Source of the DNA: Celoporthe dispersa
Lineage: Eukaryota; Ascomycota; Sordariomycetes; Diaporthales; Cryphonectriaceae
Reading direction: 5' to 3'
Assembly: GCA_016584495.1 (NCBI GenBank)
Contig: WAID01000008.1
Span: 1-64,000 of the forward strand
DNA length: 64,000 nt
Under the pieces are notes generated by a model. It searched no databases. It was not told where the DNA came from and was given only the letters and a program-made list of their open reading frames with translations. Shown piece by piece: positions 11,567 to 22,579 of this stretch (position 1 is its first letter; each line of letters begins with the position of its first letter). Both the position numbers and the translations under genes were made by a program.

Positions 11567-11879
11567 GGTGCAGGAGCAGAGGTGCTTCTTCTTCTCGTGC
11601 GAGGCTGCGAGTCGTCGTGCGGTGTGGTATACTTAGTAGTAAAATGCCGGCTGGGGTAGCAGGTTGGGAGAGGAGCTGCAGCGTCCCCAGGGAACAGGAC
11701 AGCGAGGCTGTTCGTCGTCCATGGGCCTTATCCCTGCTCATAGCGTTAGGGCGCCTAAATCCCTGCCCTAGCGCCTGAACCCTGCGGGACCTGAGACCCC
11801 CAGGCCTCCTTCCTAACCTCGTGATGGCATCTCTTCATAGTACACAAATTTGTACCTGACCGAGTAGACCATCAGCCCT
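11567..11879. other. shared promoter region of divergent PMM-like and DUF423 genes
   Basis: Only 313 bases separate the two divergent start codons, so both promoters must lie here. No clear TATA box is recognised. The short gap raises the possibility of joint control. Confidence 0.4.
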
Positions 11880-12471
11880 GTGATCTGCGCAACAAAATCA
11901 ACAACGGTACAAATGTCGAGCAGCAGAAGCAGCAGCAGCAACAACAACAACAACAGCGAATCCACCCCTCTTCTGTCCCGGCCAGCTTCTCAGAGACATA
12001 GGATGAGCAGCACTTCTGCTACCTGGTGGCGTGTCGGCGCCGCCTATGGCGCTGCAGTCTGCCTGGGTGCCTTTGGTGCTCACGGCCTGAAGCAGCGCAT
12101 CAGCGACCCTGCAAAGCTCGCGAGCTGGGCCACAGCAGCTCACTACCAGGTACGTACGCCATGCCAGCCCGTCCCTCTTTAACAACCTCCTCCTCCTCCT
12201 CCTCTTCCCCAAGACTGACCTCAGCATTCTCCCGAAGCTGGTCCACTCGGTTGCCGTCCTGATCGCCCGCGACAACCCACTCGCCGCAGGGCTCTTCACG
12301 GCCGGCATGACCATGTTCAGCGGGAGCATCTATGCCCTCATCCTAGACCCGGCCCGCTTCAAGGTGTTGGGGCCCGTCACGCCCATCGGTGGTCTCTGTC
12401 TGATCGGCGGCTGGCTCTCTCTTGCCTGGGGCAGGGCTCCTCCTCCGGCTGGTGGCGAGCTAAGGCTGTGA
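11880..12471 (+). CDS. DUF423 family small membrane protein
   Basis: Two exons, 11880-12149 and 12238-12471, are joined by an 88-nt GT-AG intron in phase 0. The protein of about 156-167 residues has an Asn/Ser-rich N-terminus, then the DUF423 signature GAAYGAAVCLGAFGAHGLK, WATAAHYQ, LVHSVAVLIA and FSGSIYALIL, with a final GGLCLIGGWLSLAW. These are about four membrane segments, as in bacterial YgdD-like proteins, whose function is unknown. The start may be the ATG at 11880 or at 11913; the latter is followed by the Ser/Asn run (MSSSRSSSSNNNNN). This is one of very few genes in the window with no frame slip. Its neighbours suggest, but do not show, a role at a membrane that handles sugars. Confidence 0.82.
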
Positions 12472-12946
12472 CACCTGGGGAATGACGCCTAGCTCAAGCC
12501 ATATGTCACTGCTTGATCCCGAGGACGGAGGCGAGGAGGGACGGCACTTGGGGAGATGGACAGCGCAAGGCAGTGTGACCGCCTCTCTCCATCCTGCAGG
12601 CTCGAGCGCTCTCACGGCACAGGCAGAACGATTCTAGGCTAGCACTTTCAAATAGGCCGGGTACAACCAAAACCCTTCATCCCGAGACGGACAGCGAGAA
12701 TGCCAGAGGTCAGCAATAGGAAGAAAACAGGACACATCACATGGCCGTTGTCTCGTTACGTCTATGTTGTATGATCGGACCAAGGTGGACTCGCTCGATG
12801 CACCTAGCAGGACTTGCCAATCATGTGGGCGAGTTCCATTGGCCGGACCACCACGAGCTAATGAGTCTCTAGAAACCCCCGAGAGAGAGAGAGAGAGAGA
12901 GAAAAACTGCCGTGCCACACAGATACCCACATCAGATCATCGATCT
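12472..12946. other. convergent intergenic region with (GA)n tract
   Basis: The 3' ends of the DUF423 and GT4 genes converge here. A (GA)11 microsatellite lies at 12881-12902. No gene is seen. Confidence 0.5.
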
Positions 12947-14499
12947 TCATGCCGATGACCTGCTAAAGATGCCTCTCACCCACCGGCTCGCCTTAGTGAA
13001 GCCCAGATATACACCGACGAGACCCCAAAAGCCCAAAATCACACCCAAGGCTCCGACCAGGCGGGAGTTGGCCAGGGTCTCACGAAACGCACTCAGCAAC
13101 CACCCGAAGACGGGCGCGGTAGATATACCTGCGTGCGGTCCTTCTATGTCTCCCTGCAGCTGCATCGCAGCCAGGTCCGCCTCCCGCCGCTCGATCTCGT
13201 CCAGCATCCTCCACGCCACCTTGTTGTTGATCTTGTCCCACGTCGCCTCGCGGGCCTGCCGGAGGGCGTCTCTGCCGAACCTCTCCCTCATGCTCCTGTC
13301 GCTGGCAAGCAGGATCACCCGGTCCACAAAGGCAGACAGGTCGTCCGGCGGGGTGAGGAAGCCGCTGCGCCCGTCCTGGACGGTATTGCTCGGGCCTCCC
13401 ATGTCTCGCGCCACGACGGGCACACCCGAGGCAAACGACTCGAGCACCACGAGGCCAAATGTCTCGGAGATGGAGCAGTGCAGGAAGAGATCCGCGCTGG
13501 CGTACGCCTCGGCAAGCGCCTCCCCACCCTGAATCCTGCGAAGATCACCTTGCCCTCTCTCGAGATCGGCAAAAGCCCCTGATCTCTGCCTCGACCTCCG
13601 CCTGGCGGTTCCCCCGATGTACAGCTTGAACCTCAGCCCGCGGAGGTCCAGCTCCTGGCCGCCATGGCCAGGAAGTCGAAGCTCTTCTCCGCCGCCAGGC
13701 GCGCGACACAGATGAGGATGACCTCCCCGTCCGGTGCGATCTGGTCTCTCAGCGCCTGGTCCCGCCTGGCAGGGCTGAACAGCTCCGCGTCGACCCCGGG
13801 TGAGGAGCTCCATCCTGTCGCCCGGGACATGGTGCCGCTCCAGATACCGCCTCACATACGTGCTGGGATAGAAGATGGTCTTGACGCTCTCGTGCCGGAA
13901 CAAGAAGCTCTGCACCGACGCGAAGGCGCAGTCGGCGATATCGCCGAGGGGAAACGGAAACAGCGTCTTGCAGTAGCCGGCGAGGTCGGTCTGAAAGTTG
14001 CAGAGGACCGGTATCTGCTCCCGCTCTGTCCTCTGCCGCAGCTGAAACAGGACCTGGAAGCCCAGGCTCGCGGGGAGGCGAGGTAGATGAGGTCGGGGGC
14101 CCGCCAAACGTGCGGCTGTAGAGAGCCGACAGGCGGACGAGATACACGATGCTCAGCTCTGGGTTGAAGGGCACGGGGTATCCGTGCAGGCGGACCTCAA
14201 TGTCCTTGGTGGTGTGGCTGCTCTCGTCCTGGCATCCCCGAGGCGGTGCTCGGCCCCTCGGCGGGTGGTGACAGTGTAGGCACAAAGGTGTTGAGCTTGG
14301 TCGAGTTGTGAGGCGCGACGACGGCGACACGGCACCCGTTGGCGCGCAGGTGGTTGACGAGCATCAGGGTGGTCCTGCTGACGCCGTTGACTGGGCCGAA
14401 GGACTCCGTGCACAGCAACACCCGCCGGCCCTTGAGGGCCTCGGGGAACACTGCCAGGTCATGCTGGCGGTCTGCCGGCGGTGAGACCACTGCCGCCAT
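12947..14499 (-). CDS. GT4-family glycosyltransferase with C-terminal membrane anchor
   Basis: This is a retaining glycosyltransferase of the GT-B fold. The N-terminal domain begins RRVLLCTESFGPVNGVSRT, typical of group 1 mannosyl- and glycosyltransferases, followed by VPVLCNFQTDL-type and TIFYPSTYVRRYLE segments. The C-terminal nucleotide-sugar domain has LICVARLAAEKSFDFL, KVIFAGFRVGEALAEAYAS and the ExxFGLxxxE element ETFGLVVLESFASGVPVV. A final hydrophobic helix (GALGVILGFWGLVGVYLGF) with a basic tail suggests anchoring in a membrane. Slips near 14250, 14100, 13800 and 13600 interrupt the frame. The sequence looks closer to bacterial alpha-mannosyltransferases (MgtA/PimB type) than to the ALG enzymes. 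GDP-mannose as donor is an inference helped by the nearby phosphomannomutase. The first ATG is at 14499. Confidence 0.78.
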
Positions 14500-15440
14500 C
14501 CTGCTCAAAGCGTCTGCACTGTGCAGCACGGCGAGATGGCCAGCCGGTTACCTTGCTGGTGGCACCGCGGCACAGCTGTGCGTCGATATCAGCCTCGAAC
14601 ACTGCTAGATGACAAGTGGGAGGAGACGTGCATGAGGGCTTTGATGTCCAAGGACAAGACTCTGGGCGCGCATCCTGGATGTATACTTAAAACTTCCAGG
14701 TGGGTCACGACTGCTGACTTAAGTCAGAGGCATTTCGAGGCTAGAGCAGGGACGAGCGACGTGTTGATCATATGCCCGCATCCATCGACCTCGCCGGGAA
14801 TGCGCAGACGGACAACTCCATGTTCTTGGTCTCATGAGTTCGCATCGTGACCCGCCTCTGTTCCCGGAGGGTATGTGACATTAGTCCCTTTCTTAACTCC
14901 AGCATTTCTCACCAGAGCACAAGATCTCTACTGCGGTCTTGAGGTAAGGATTTAGATATGAGATGCTGATTTCTATCCTTCTGTTTTTGCCTTTTTTTCC
15001 CTTTTTTTCTTTCTTTTCTTCTCCTGGTGTCTCCTCCGGATACGATCAGATGCATGATGACCTAATCAGCCAGACTGATAACGACTTACACGCCAGTCGC
15101 CAATCAGAGACGGGAACAGAAGCACAAGGCACAGGCCCGCCCAATGATCGAAGCCCACCTGAGCATGACCAGAGGGCACGTGGAATAATTGGCAGCTTTG
15201 TCTACGTGACTACATCGACTCTTCTCTCCTGTCGATTTTTCTTCTTTCTCTCTCCCTCGGGAATTTACACGCTTGCGGAAGCCCAGACTGCACCGCCTGA
15301 AGATGACCTCCTCCTCTTGATCACGCTACCTCGTCGTCGGCGCATAGGTAAAACCAGTGACGCCTTGGGCCCCGACCCTCGTGGCCCCTCTGGTTGGACA
15401 TCAGCGCAGCCACCAGGGACTTTGACCATGGGTAGAGAGG

Positions 15441-15500
15441 TCTTTCTCTCTCTCTCTCTCTGCGCGCACACACTCTCTCTCTCTCACTCCCTCCCTCTCA
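15441..15500. repeat. (TC)n-rich microsatellite
   Basis: Two runs of TC dinucleotides are separated by a GC/CA-rich spacer in the sequence between the GT4 and UGDH genes. Confidence 0.8.
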
Positions 15501-16142
15501 GCATGGACCTGGGTTTGTATGCTACTAATCTCTCTCTGTCTGGACTAAGCACCGGACCCACGTGAATTTTACAGATTCCTATCCAGCTAAGCCTGCCGAC
15601 CAGGTTTTGGCACCCGCCATCAAGTCGCGAGCGGCGATTTTCTGTATTGGGCCCAGCCCATGGTGACCGGGACGAGGGCCTCGTGTGTATTTTTCTTCTG
15701 CCACGGGGGAATTAAAGGGCGCTTTATGCGGACCTCGGGCAGACTTCTCATAGGCTACGATAGTATAGGGTGGCAAGGCTACTTTTCTATTCGACCCATG
15801 TGTCATGTTGACGGTCATGGTGTAGATCACACATAGTGTATTATGACCATACCCTCTCTATTGTTTCTTCCTTTATCATCTTTTCCTGAACCGTACGGTC
15901 TTATTTTTCTTCCCCGAAAACCGTTGTGGTTATATTGCTGTGCAGCCCTGTTTCTCCCGCAATCCTTCAGCAAGCCTTTCACTACTGCTACATTATTCGG
16001 CCCAACAGGCTGCGATAAGACTGACTGTTGCTGTCACCCAATAACCAGCCACAACACCCTCATGTCACATGCTACAGGGGCATTCATCTATCACTGCACG
16101 TGTGAGCCGCTATCCCTCAGGGAAGACGACTCCTGTGCACAA

Positions 16143-16149
16143 TATAAAC
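16143..16149 (+). promoter_or_regulatory. candidate TATA box of UGDH gene
   Basis: TATAAAC lies about 180 bases before the ATG at 16324 on the coding strand, a usual distance for a filamentous-fungal core promoter with a leader. It is a motif match only. Confidence 0.3.
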
Positions 16150-16323
16150 GCGCGTGACCGACCACACGTGTACCATCCTACACTTTTCTGTCATCCACAA
16201 GGAACTCCTTCCTCATCGTCCAGAGAGGATCTGTAACAGCTCAGCCGCCAGATCCTAAGAAGAGTGCCCGTTATTATTACCTTGTCACAAATTTTGAGCC
16301 GCAAGACCAAACCGTCCTCCACC

Positions 16324-18534
16324 ATGAACGTCCTATCGTCACCCTCGACAAATGCCTGCGAGGACAGCACCACCATGGATGACTCCACGGACCACACCAG
16401 AGGGCTATATGTCCAGCCCTTGCTGCCCCCAGATCCTGGAATCTATGACGGTGGGCATGGCACAGGACAGACCCATTCGCAATATCTGCTGTGTCGGAGC
16501 AGGCTACGTCGGTAAGGAAACAAAACTCAAATCACCATTCTAGAAACCTCCCCAGGTGAGAGGACCCGTGTGCTGAGAGCCACATGCAGGTGGCCCGACG
16601 GCGGCGGTCATCGCCTTCAACAACCCGAACATCCAGGTGACCGTGGTCGATCTCAACGCGACCCGGATCCGCCGCTGGAACAGTCGCCATCCTCCGATCT
16701 TTGAGCCTGGCTTGGGAGACATTGTGCGCATTGCCCGAGACGGGACCCGGGAGGCTGTTCTCAGCAGTGTGCCGGAAAGCTCCCAGCCCAGGCGGACAAG
16801 GAGATACCTCCAGGCGCTGCCAGTTCAGAGTCTCCCCAAGCCCCAGGCAAGACATCACTGTGCCTGCCAGGCAGCCCAACCTCTTCTTCAGCACGCAGGT
16901 CGGAAAGTGCATCTCCGAAGCGGACATGGTCCTTATTGCCGTCAACACGCCGACCAAGACGAGGGGCGCGCAAGGGATGCGCGACAGACATGGCGGCCTT
17001 TGAAGCTGTGACGGCTGACGTGGCTCGACATGCAAGACCGGGCGCGATCATTGTCGAGAAGAGTACCGTGCCGTGTCGTACGGCACAGATGGTCCAGCAA
17101 ACGGTAAGTAAGGTCTCGCGTGCCCCAAGCGACATATCTGTTTTTTCTTCTTCTTGCTTTGCAATTATTAGTCGTCGTGGGCAACAAGTAATTAGCTGAC
17201 TTTCTCTCTCCCTCTCTCTCTTTCTCTCCCAGATGGCCGTTCACCGTCCTGGAGTTCATTTTGAGATTCTCTCCAACCCAGAGTTCCTGGCAGCCGGCAC
17301 AGCCGTCAACGATCTCCTCTACCCAGACCGAGTGCTCATCGGCTGCTCACCCACCTCAGCAGGCCGCAGGGCGCCGCGGCCCTCGCCTCCGTCTACGCCG
17401 CCTGGGTGGCCCGGGAGCGCATCATAACCACCAACGTCTGGTCCTCGGAGCTCGCAAAACTGGTGGCCAACTCGGTGCTCGCCCAGCGCATCTCGTCCAT
17501 CAACTCGATCGCGGCCGTGTGCGAGGAGACGGGCGCCAACGTCGACGAGGTGGCGGCGGCGATCGGCGCAGACCCGCGCATCGGAGACAAGTTCCTCAAG
17601 GCGGGCATTGGCTTCGGCGGGTCGTGCTTCAAGAAGGACGTCCTGTCGCTGGTGTACCTGGCGCAGAGCCTCGGGCTGGACGAGGTGGCCGCGTACTGGC
17701 GACAGGTCAACTCGATGAACGAGTACAGCCGGGATCGGTTCGCGGCGCGGGTGGTGCGGTGCCTGAACAACACGCTGGCGGGGAAAAGGTCACCGTCCTG
17801 GGGTACGCGTTCAAGAAGAACACCAACGACACGAGGGAGTCGCCTGCGCTGGAGATCATCCGGACGTTGTTGGAGGAGGGGCCCAGGGAGGTGGCCATCT
17901 TCGACCCGTGCTGCAACCCCGTCATGGTCCGCGAGGAAGTCAAGAGGCTGCTGGGAGACCTCGACCTCAGGATCCTCCGGGAGGACGGTGGGCCGCTGGT
18001 CGTGTATAAGAACGCGTATGAGGCGTGCGCTGGTTCTAATGCTGTCTTGATCACGACCGACTTTGATGAGTTCAGGCACAACAGCCAGCATAAAAAGCAC
18101 CTACACGGCATCACCACGGCCACGATCACCCCTGAGGTGTGTCCTCGGCAGCCAAGGGACCGGGGAGACGTTTCGCTCGATCCTAGACCTTTCGGGTCTG
18201 TCGAGCCCTCCGAGCTGGACCTCTTGTCTCCACAGGCATCTGGCCGAGCAGATACCCTCAAAGCTCCTGTCTCCTGGCGCCGGTTTCACAGAAACCACGG
18301 ATCCTCTGGAGGTTCAGTCCCGAGCCGCCCTGTGATGTCGACTGCCCGGACTGCAGCCTTCAGAAGAGTGGCTATGCTCCTCACGAGGAGTACAAGCCCA
18401 AAGACATGATAGACTGGGCCAAGATCAGCTACCACATGAGCAAGCCCAGGTGGATTTTTGATGGGAAGGGTGTTCTGGACGACATCAAGGAGATGGAGTT
18501 GCTCGGTTTCCGTGTCGAGAGCGTCGGCCGATGA
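16324..18534 (+). CDS. UDP-glucose 6-dehydrogenase
   Basis: The enzyme oxidises UDP-glucose to UDP-glucuronate with NAD. The NAD-binding start NICCVGAGYVGGPTAAVIAF spans a 78-nt intron (16512-16589). Then come VTVVDLNATRI, PPIFEPGLGDIV, MVLIAVNTPTK, GAIIVEKSTVPCRTAQMVQQ, the intron 17104-17232, FEILSNPEFLAAGTAV, the catalytic block GIGFGGSCFKKDVLSLVY, VTVLGYAFKKNTNDTRESPA and FDPCCNP. The end, with CPDC, WIFDGKG and RVESVGR, is typical of the fungal form. Slips occur near 16440, 16790, 16975, 17372, 17785 and 18325. The slip at 17785 has AAAA where AAAAA is needed. The N-terminus is uncertain: ATG 16324 opens a Ser-rich leader in another frame, and 16445 is the alternative. The neighbouring sugar genes fit nucleotide-sugar supply. 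Confidence 0.88.
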
Positions 18535-18944
18535 AGCGTTTGAATTTGTATCAAGTTTAGGCTGGACTGAGAGAGGCGAAGACGGATAGATGCATAGAGA
18601 AAGACAGACTAGAGTAGATTGAATTTGCAATCAATATAGATTAGTATTATCAAGTATGTGTATCATCGTAGCTTAAGCACTCATCTGTGTTAGGCGGCAT
18701 TAATAGCAAGCCATTTTACTTCCTTCAGGGCTTCATGATTGATAGTTTGTAAAGACAATGATTATGCTTGAATATATCTCTAGTCCTCACTACAGTGGTT
18801 GTACAGTGATCAGAACCTTTATCACTCAGCCTCCTGGTATCCTATTCAACTTCATTTCTGACTAGAGTCACTTGTCTTGTGTCGACAGAAGGTATCCATG
18901 TAGCTCTCTTTCCAGACGACATACCGCACTCCCTTATCCTTCCC
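18535..18944. other. convergent AT-rich intergenic region
   Basis: AT-rich sequence between two convergent genes, probably their 3' untranslated ends. No gene is seen. Confidence 0.5.
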
Positions 18945-20814
18945 TCAAAAGCCATCAAAATCAAATCCGTCCACAAATTTAGGATCAGTCTCCATCCAAC
19001 TCTGCAGAGCGTCGTCATAAGAAGAATCCCACGCTCCCTGGACCTCGTTGGGATCCGCAATGTCCTCTGCCTGTCCGGGATCATCCTGCGGACCTTGGGC
19101 CTGTCCAGCCTGCGAATTGTCCCTGTCCGGTGTCTGCCGCTCACCACCTCCGATTAGGACCTGCTGCTGAGAACTCTGCTGTCTTTGGGTGTCGGTGTGG
19201 GGATCCTCCACAGGGCTCACGTCAGGCTCGCATGTGCTGGCTAGCCATTGGTAGACATCACTAAAGCTGTCTTGAGAAAACTCAGTCTGGGAGCCCTGCT
19301 GGTCGTGTGACGACTGCTGGGGATCGGGAAGTATCCAGGACTAACATCTTCGACCCGTCCAGGCTCTCCATCTGCAGGATATTGTTTCTGGTGGGTGGCA
19401 GAAGCAGGCTGGGCGCCAGTGGCAACAGGCTGGGTAGAATCGGGGACGAACTCTTGTGGCAAGGCTTGTTGCGAATCTGGATGGTAGAATGCAGGCTGGT
19501 GGTGCGTTGTGACTGCACCGTTCCATCCCAAATGACCATCCTCACCCTCAGGCTGAAACATTTCCAAGGGCGAAGAAAAACGTTGCCATACAGGCCTCCA
19601 TGTCCAGGCGCACCCTGGTACATGTCCTCATTCACTGAACTGATTCCACCCCATGCACATCTGGACTCTCGACAGATGAGAAGGTGCTCGGGGCTTGCAC
19701 TGCGCAGAGACAACCATTGGCGGCTGGTCATCTTCACATCTGGTGTGGGGCGCGGCTGTCTGGCTAGTCGCAAGCCGAGAAGGGCGGGAGCGTCGACGAT
19801 GGAAGTGGTCTGCCTGGAGCTGGGGATGGGGAGAGACTGAGGTGGAGGGATATGCCCATAGATGTCATGCCTCGCGGTGTTTTCTGTCGGCGGGGCTGAA
19901 GCGTTTACGGTGCTTAAGTAGTCCATATGGGCGGTGTCGATGAGTTCCGGTGCGATTTCAGGAGCGTCCTCTGTGCGTTTCACTCGCTTGCTCGATCTGC
20001 CCTCGGCATCATCTACCTCGATTCGGGAGGCCACCTGTGAGTCTTGTGAAGCTGAACGGTTCTGGTCAGTCGCGGGGCTCTCCTGGTCATTGCCAGAGCG
20101 GGCCTGCTGCTCTCCTTTGTATTGTTTGACAAGATCAAGCTCCAGCTTACGCTTTGCGTTGGACACCTTGTTCGACCTCTTGCGCACCATCTCAGCACGA
20201 GGGGCAATGGCCAGCCGCTTGGCAAAGACATAGTCGAACAGGCTGGCGACGGCGGTCTTGCGGTCGTGGAGGAGGTTCCTGACCAGCTGGAAGCGCTCGT
20301 GAAAGGTGTCGTACTTCTCCAGCTCCCAGTCTTTTCCCCATCGGGGCATCGACAGCTTGCCGCGGTGGATGTCTCTGGTCTCGAGGAGGACGGACCAGGC
20401 CATGAGGTGGAGCTCGACGGGGCTCAGCTTCTTGATGCGCTTGATGGGGACGTTGGCCGAGTGGTCTTCGCAGTCTAGGTTGGTCATCGCCGTGACGAGC
20501 TCGCGGACAAGACGCTGTTGGTCCTCGGGATCGGTGGGGAAATCGTCCATGGCGGTCTCGATGTTGTCCTTGTCGCACAGGGTCAGATATACATCCATCT
20601 TGGTGCGAAAGTCCTTTTCGTTGATGATGTAGGTATTGGTCACGGACCCTGGTTCTGGGAAGGGCTCTGTGAGGAGCTGCTTGATCAGGTCCACCAGGCT
20701 GGCCGTCCAGAGGTCTTGTTGATGGTGGCCATGGCTAGTAGGCGTGCTGACACCTTCATGCTGCTGCTGTGTGTAGGCCGATGGCCACTGGCTGTCTGGG
20801 TCCGGCACACTCAT
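18945..20814 (-). CDS. conserved-looking hypothetical protein, nuclear-type charged middle
   Basis: The start ATG at 20814 opens a long frame. Residues about 35-215 look globular and helical (SLVDLIKQLLTEPFPEPGSV, LMAWSVLLETRDIHRGKLS, DRKTAVASLFDYVFAKRLA), followed by a basic coiled stretch (KRSNKVSNAKRKLELDLVKQ) and a long Gln/Ser/Pro-rich tail with a basic cluster (SSKRVKRTED). After slips near 19540 and 19310 the frame ends in an acidic aromatic tail (DPKFVDGFDFDGF). An acidic, aromatic end on a Gln-rich tail would suit a transcriptional co-regulator. I do not recognise the family, and no DNA-binding domain is seen. Confidence 0.6.
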
Positions 20815-22092
20815 TGTTGTGAAGCTTGCTGCAGGTGGTGCTTGTGGTGGCGGCGGGGCTGGCCTTGTATGAAGGACTGAGTAGAGGGCTCTTGTTGCTA
20901 ATCGAGCTCGGGCAAAGGGAGGATGCCTCTAGGTCTTCGTCCATCTGCACGAGAGCCAGATTATGGCTTGATTGGTCTTCGTCCATGTCAGTCTGTGAGC
21001 TGAACCTTGGAGGAGACTTGCAGCTTCTCAAGGTGGAAGGAATCTTTAGTACAAGCAAAATGGGCGAGGTTACTATATAAAAACCGTGCCAGTGAAGCAT
21101 CATTGTTATCGAACAGAGTCTGTGAATTGATTCAACGATAAGCATAATAGGAAAGTCCAGAACTAAGAAAGGCTTTCTGATGTCTATCTTCACTGACACC
21201 ATTCACTTCTACTGTCAACATTTCACACTGGATTTCACAGTGATTTCACATTGGCCATTGAGAGACTGGGTAATGGCATCAAGTATCGGCTCGCCTTCAT
21301 TAGGCAGACTGTAATAGGTGTGGTGATGTGGCCCAAGCAAGTGTGAAGCTTTGTTGTAAAGGGTCAGCGTTTCAGGCTGATATTTAGCAGCGCAGTATTT
21401 GTCTACACCTGAGCTCATTTTCCATCTGCTTAGCATTGGGGCTTGATGGAGCTATGTGTTTATACCTTAGTCCAGGATGAAGATGAGTGACAATTTCTGT
21501 GGTTGTCAATAAATAATGGCATTGAAAACAGACTTGAAAAGACCTCTAGCATATGTACACATCAAGACTTGGACATATTGACTTGTCCGTATAGACACTC
21601 GTTTGTGGGATGGTGTTATGACTACTGAGTAGTCAACCACTTTTTATATAATTTTGAGCAACAACATATCTTGGATGGCGTTACTCAGCCTACTTACTCA
21701 AGTGTTTGTTGGTATAACTTCAAGGCTGGCTATCCCAAACCAGTAAAAACCACTTGGTGGGAATTGCCTTTGAGTATAATTAGTTTGTGCTTAGGCTTCC
21801 AGACTGACGAGAAGATGCTCAGATGATTTCAACATTCACATGGCTGCCTTAGGGGCAGATATGTTTGTCAATCAATTGGACAAGATCTGTGTTCCCATAA
21901 TATAAACTGCCTCACCATGGGCATTTGTCTTAACGCCTAGGCAATGCTGTAGGGCCTTAACCCAACCCAAACGCCGCCGTAATGCTACCTATTTTTCTCC
22001 ATGTATTCCTCTGACTGTGCCCGCGCGTCCTTCCACCCGCAGGAACAAGTCGCCTCAGCGCCATATCCCCATGTGCATCAGGTTGTTGTTTC
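20815..22092. other. intergenic region, AT-rich
   Basis: The minus-strand gene above starts at the left side of this stretch and the next minus-strand gene ends at its right side. The part from 21200 to 21950 is AT-rich with many stops in all frames. A TATATAG-like element on the minus strand near 21075 could serve the gene starting at 20814. Confidence 0.45.
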
Positions 22093-22579
22093 TCACTGTT
22101 GCCTCTGCTGGGCCTCGTACATCGCCATCGCGTTCTGCAGGTCTTCCAGACTGGACTTCTCTCCATACGCGTCCATCAGCATCGCGTTGCTCCTTCGCCT
22201 CTCGGCCTGCTGCCTCTCGAAGTCGGCCGACCGCGCAGTGTACTTCTCGATCTGTCTACGCCTGTAGGCCGAGATCCCATACCCTGCGAACACGCACATT
22301 AATTCCTGTAAAACGACCATGTTATTTCTTCTTTGCTCTGTTTCCAAAGTGGGGACGAACCTATGCTGACCAGTGCGAATATTGTCGGTACCCTGGCAAC
22401 AGAAGAAGAATGTTAGCTTGCCGCTTCAACCGCAGCTCTCTCTCTCTCTTTCTTTTTTTCTTTTTTTTTTTTGTCTCTTCAACGTACCATCTGATGCTTC
22501 CCAGACCCCGGCGAGCTGAGAATGCTGGCGAAGACATGGGAGGAATGGGTGGGTAGACTCTGGTTGTTGTCGTGATCAT
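22093..22579 (-). CDS. small single-span membrane protein
   Basis: Three exons reconstruct a protein of about 90-104 residues with no frame slip. The first exon gives PPMSSPAFSARRGLGSIRW, the short middle exon gives VPTIFALVSIG, and the last exon gives YGISAYRRRQIEKYTARS then a Glu/Arg/Gln-rich helix ending YEAQQRQQ. One hydrophobic segment (VPTIFALVSIGYGISAY) is followed by a charged helix, and the arginine-rich start could act as a mitochondrial presequence or internal signal. Introns are GT-AG with acceptors TTGCCAG and TTCGCAG. Starts at 22579 and 22537 are both possible. I do not recognise the family; the layout resembles small inner-membrane accessory proteins. Confidence 0.62.

Larger units (their letters stand above)
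14500..16323. other. intergenic region with polypyrimidine tracts
   Basis: About 1.8 kb between divergent GT4 and UGDH genes. CT-rich tracts lie at 14980-15020, 15235-15255 and 15441-15500 and create long spurious frames. The region probably carries both promoters. Confidence 0.5.

Noticed and set aside
14963..15565. 200-codon plus-strand frame rich in Phe, Leu and Ser
   Set aside because: It is driven by polypyrimidine and TC repeats in a promoter region and shows no protein-like pattern.
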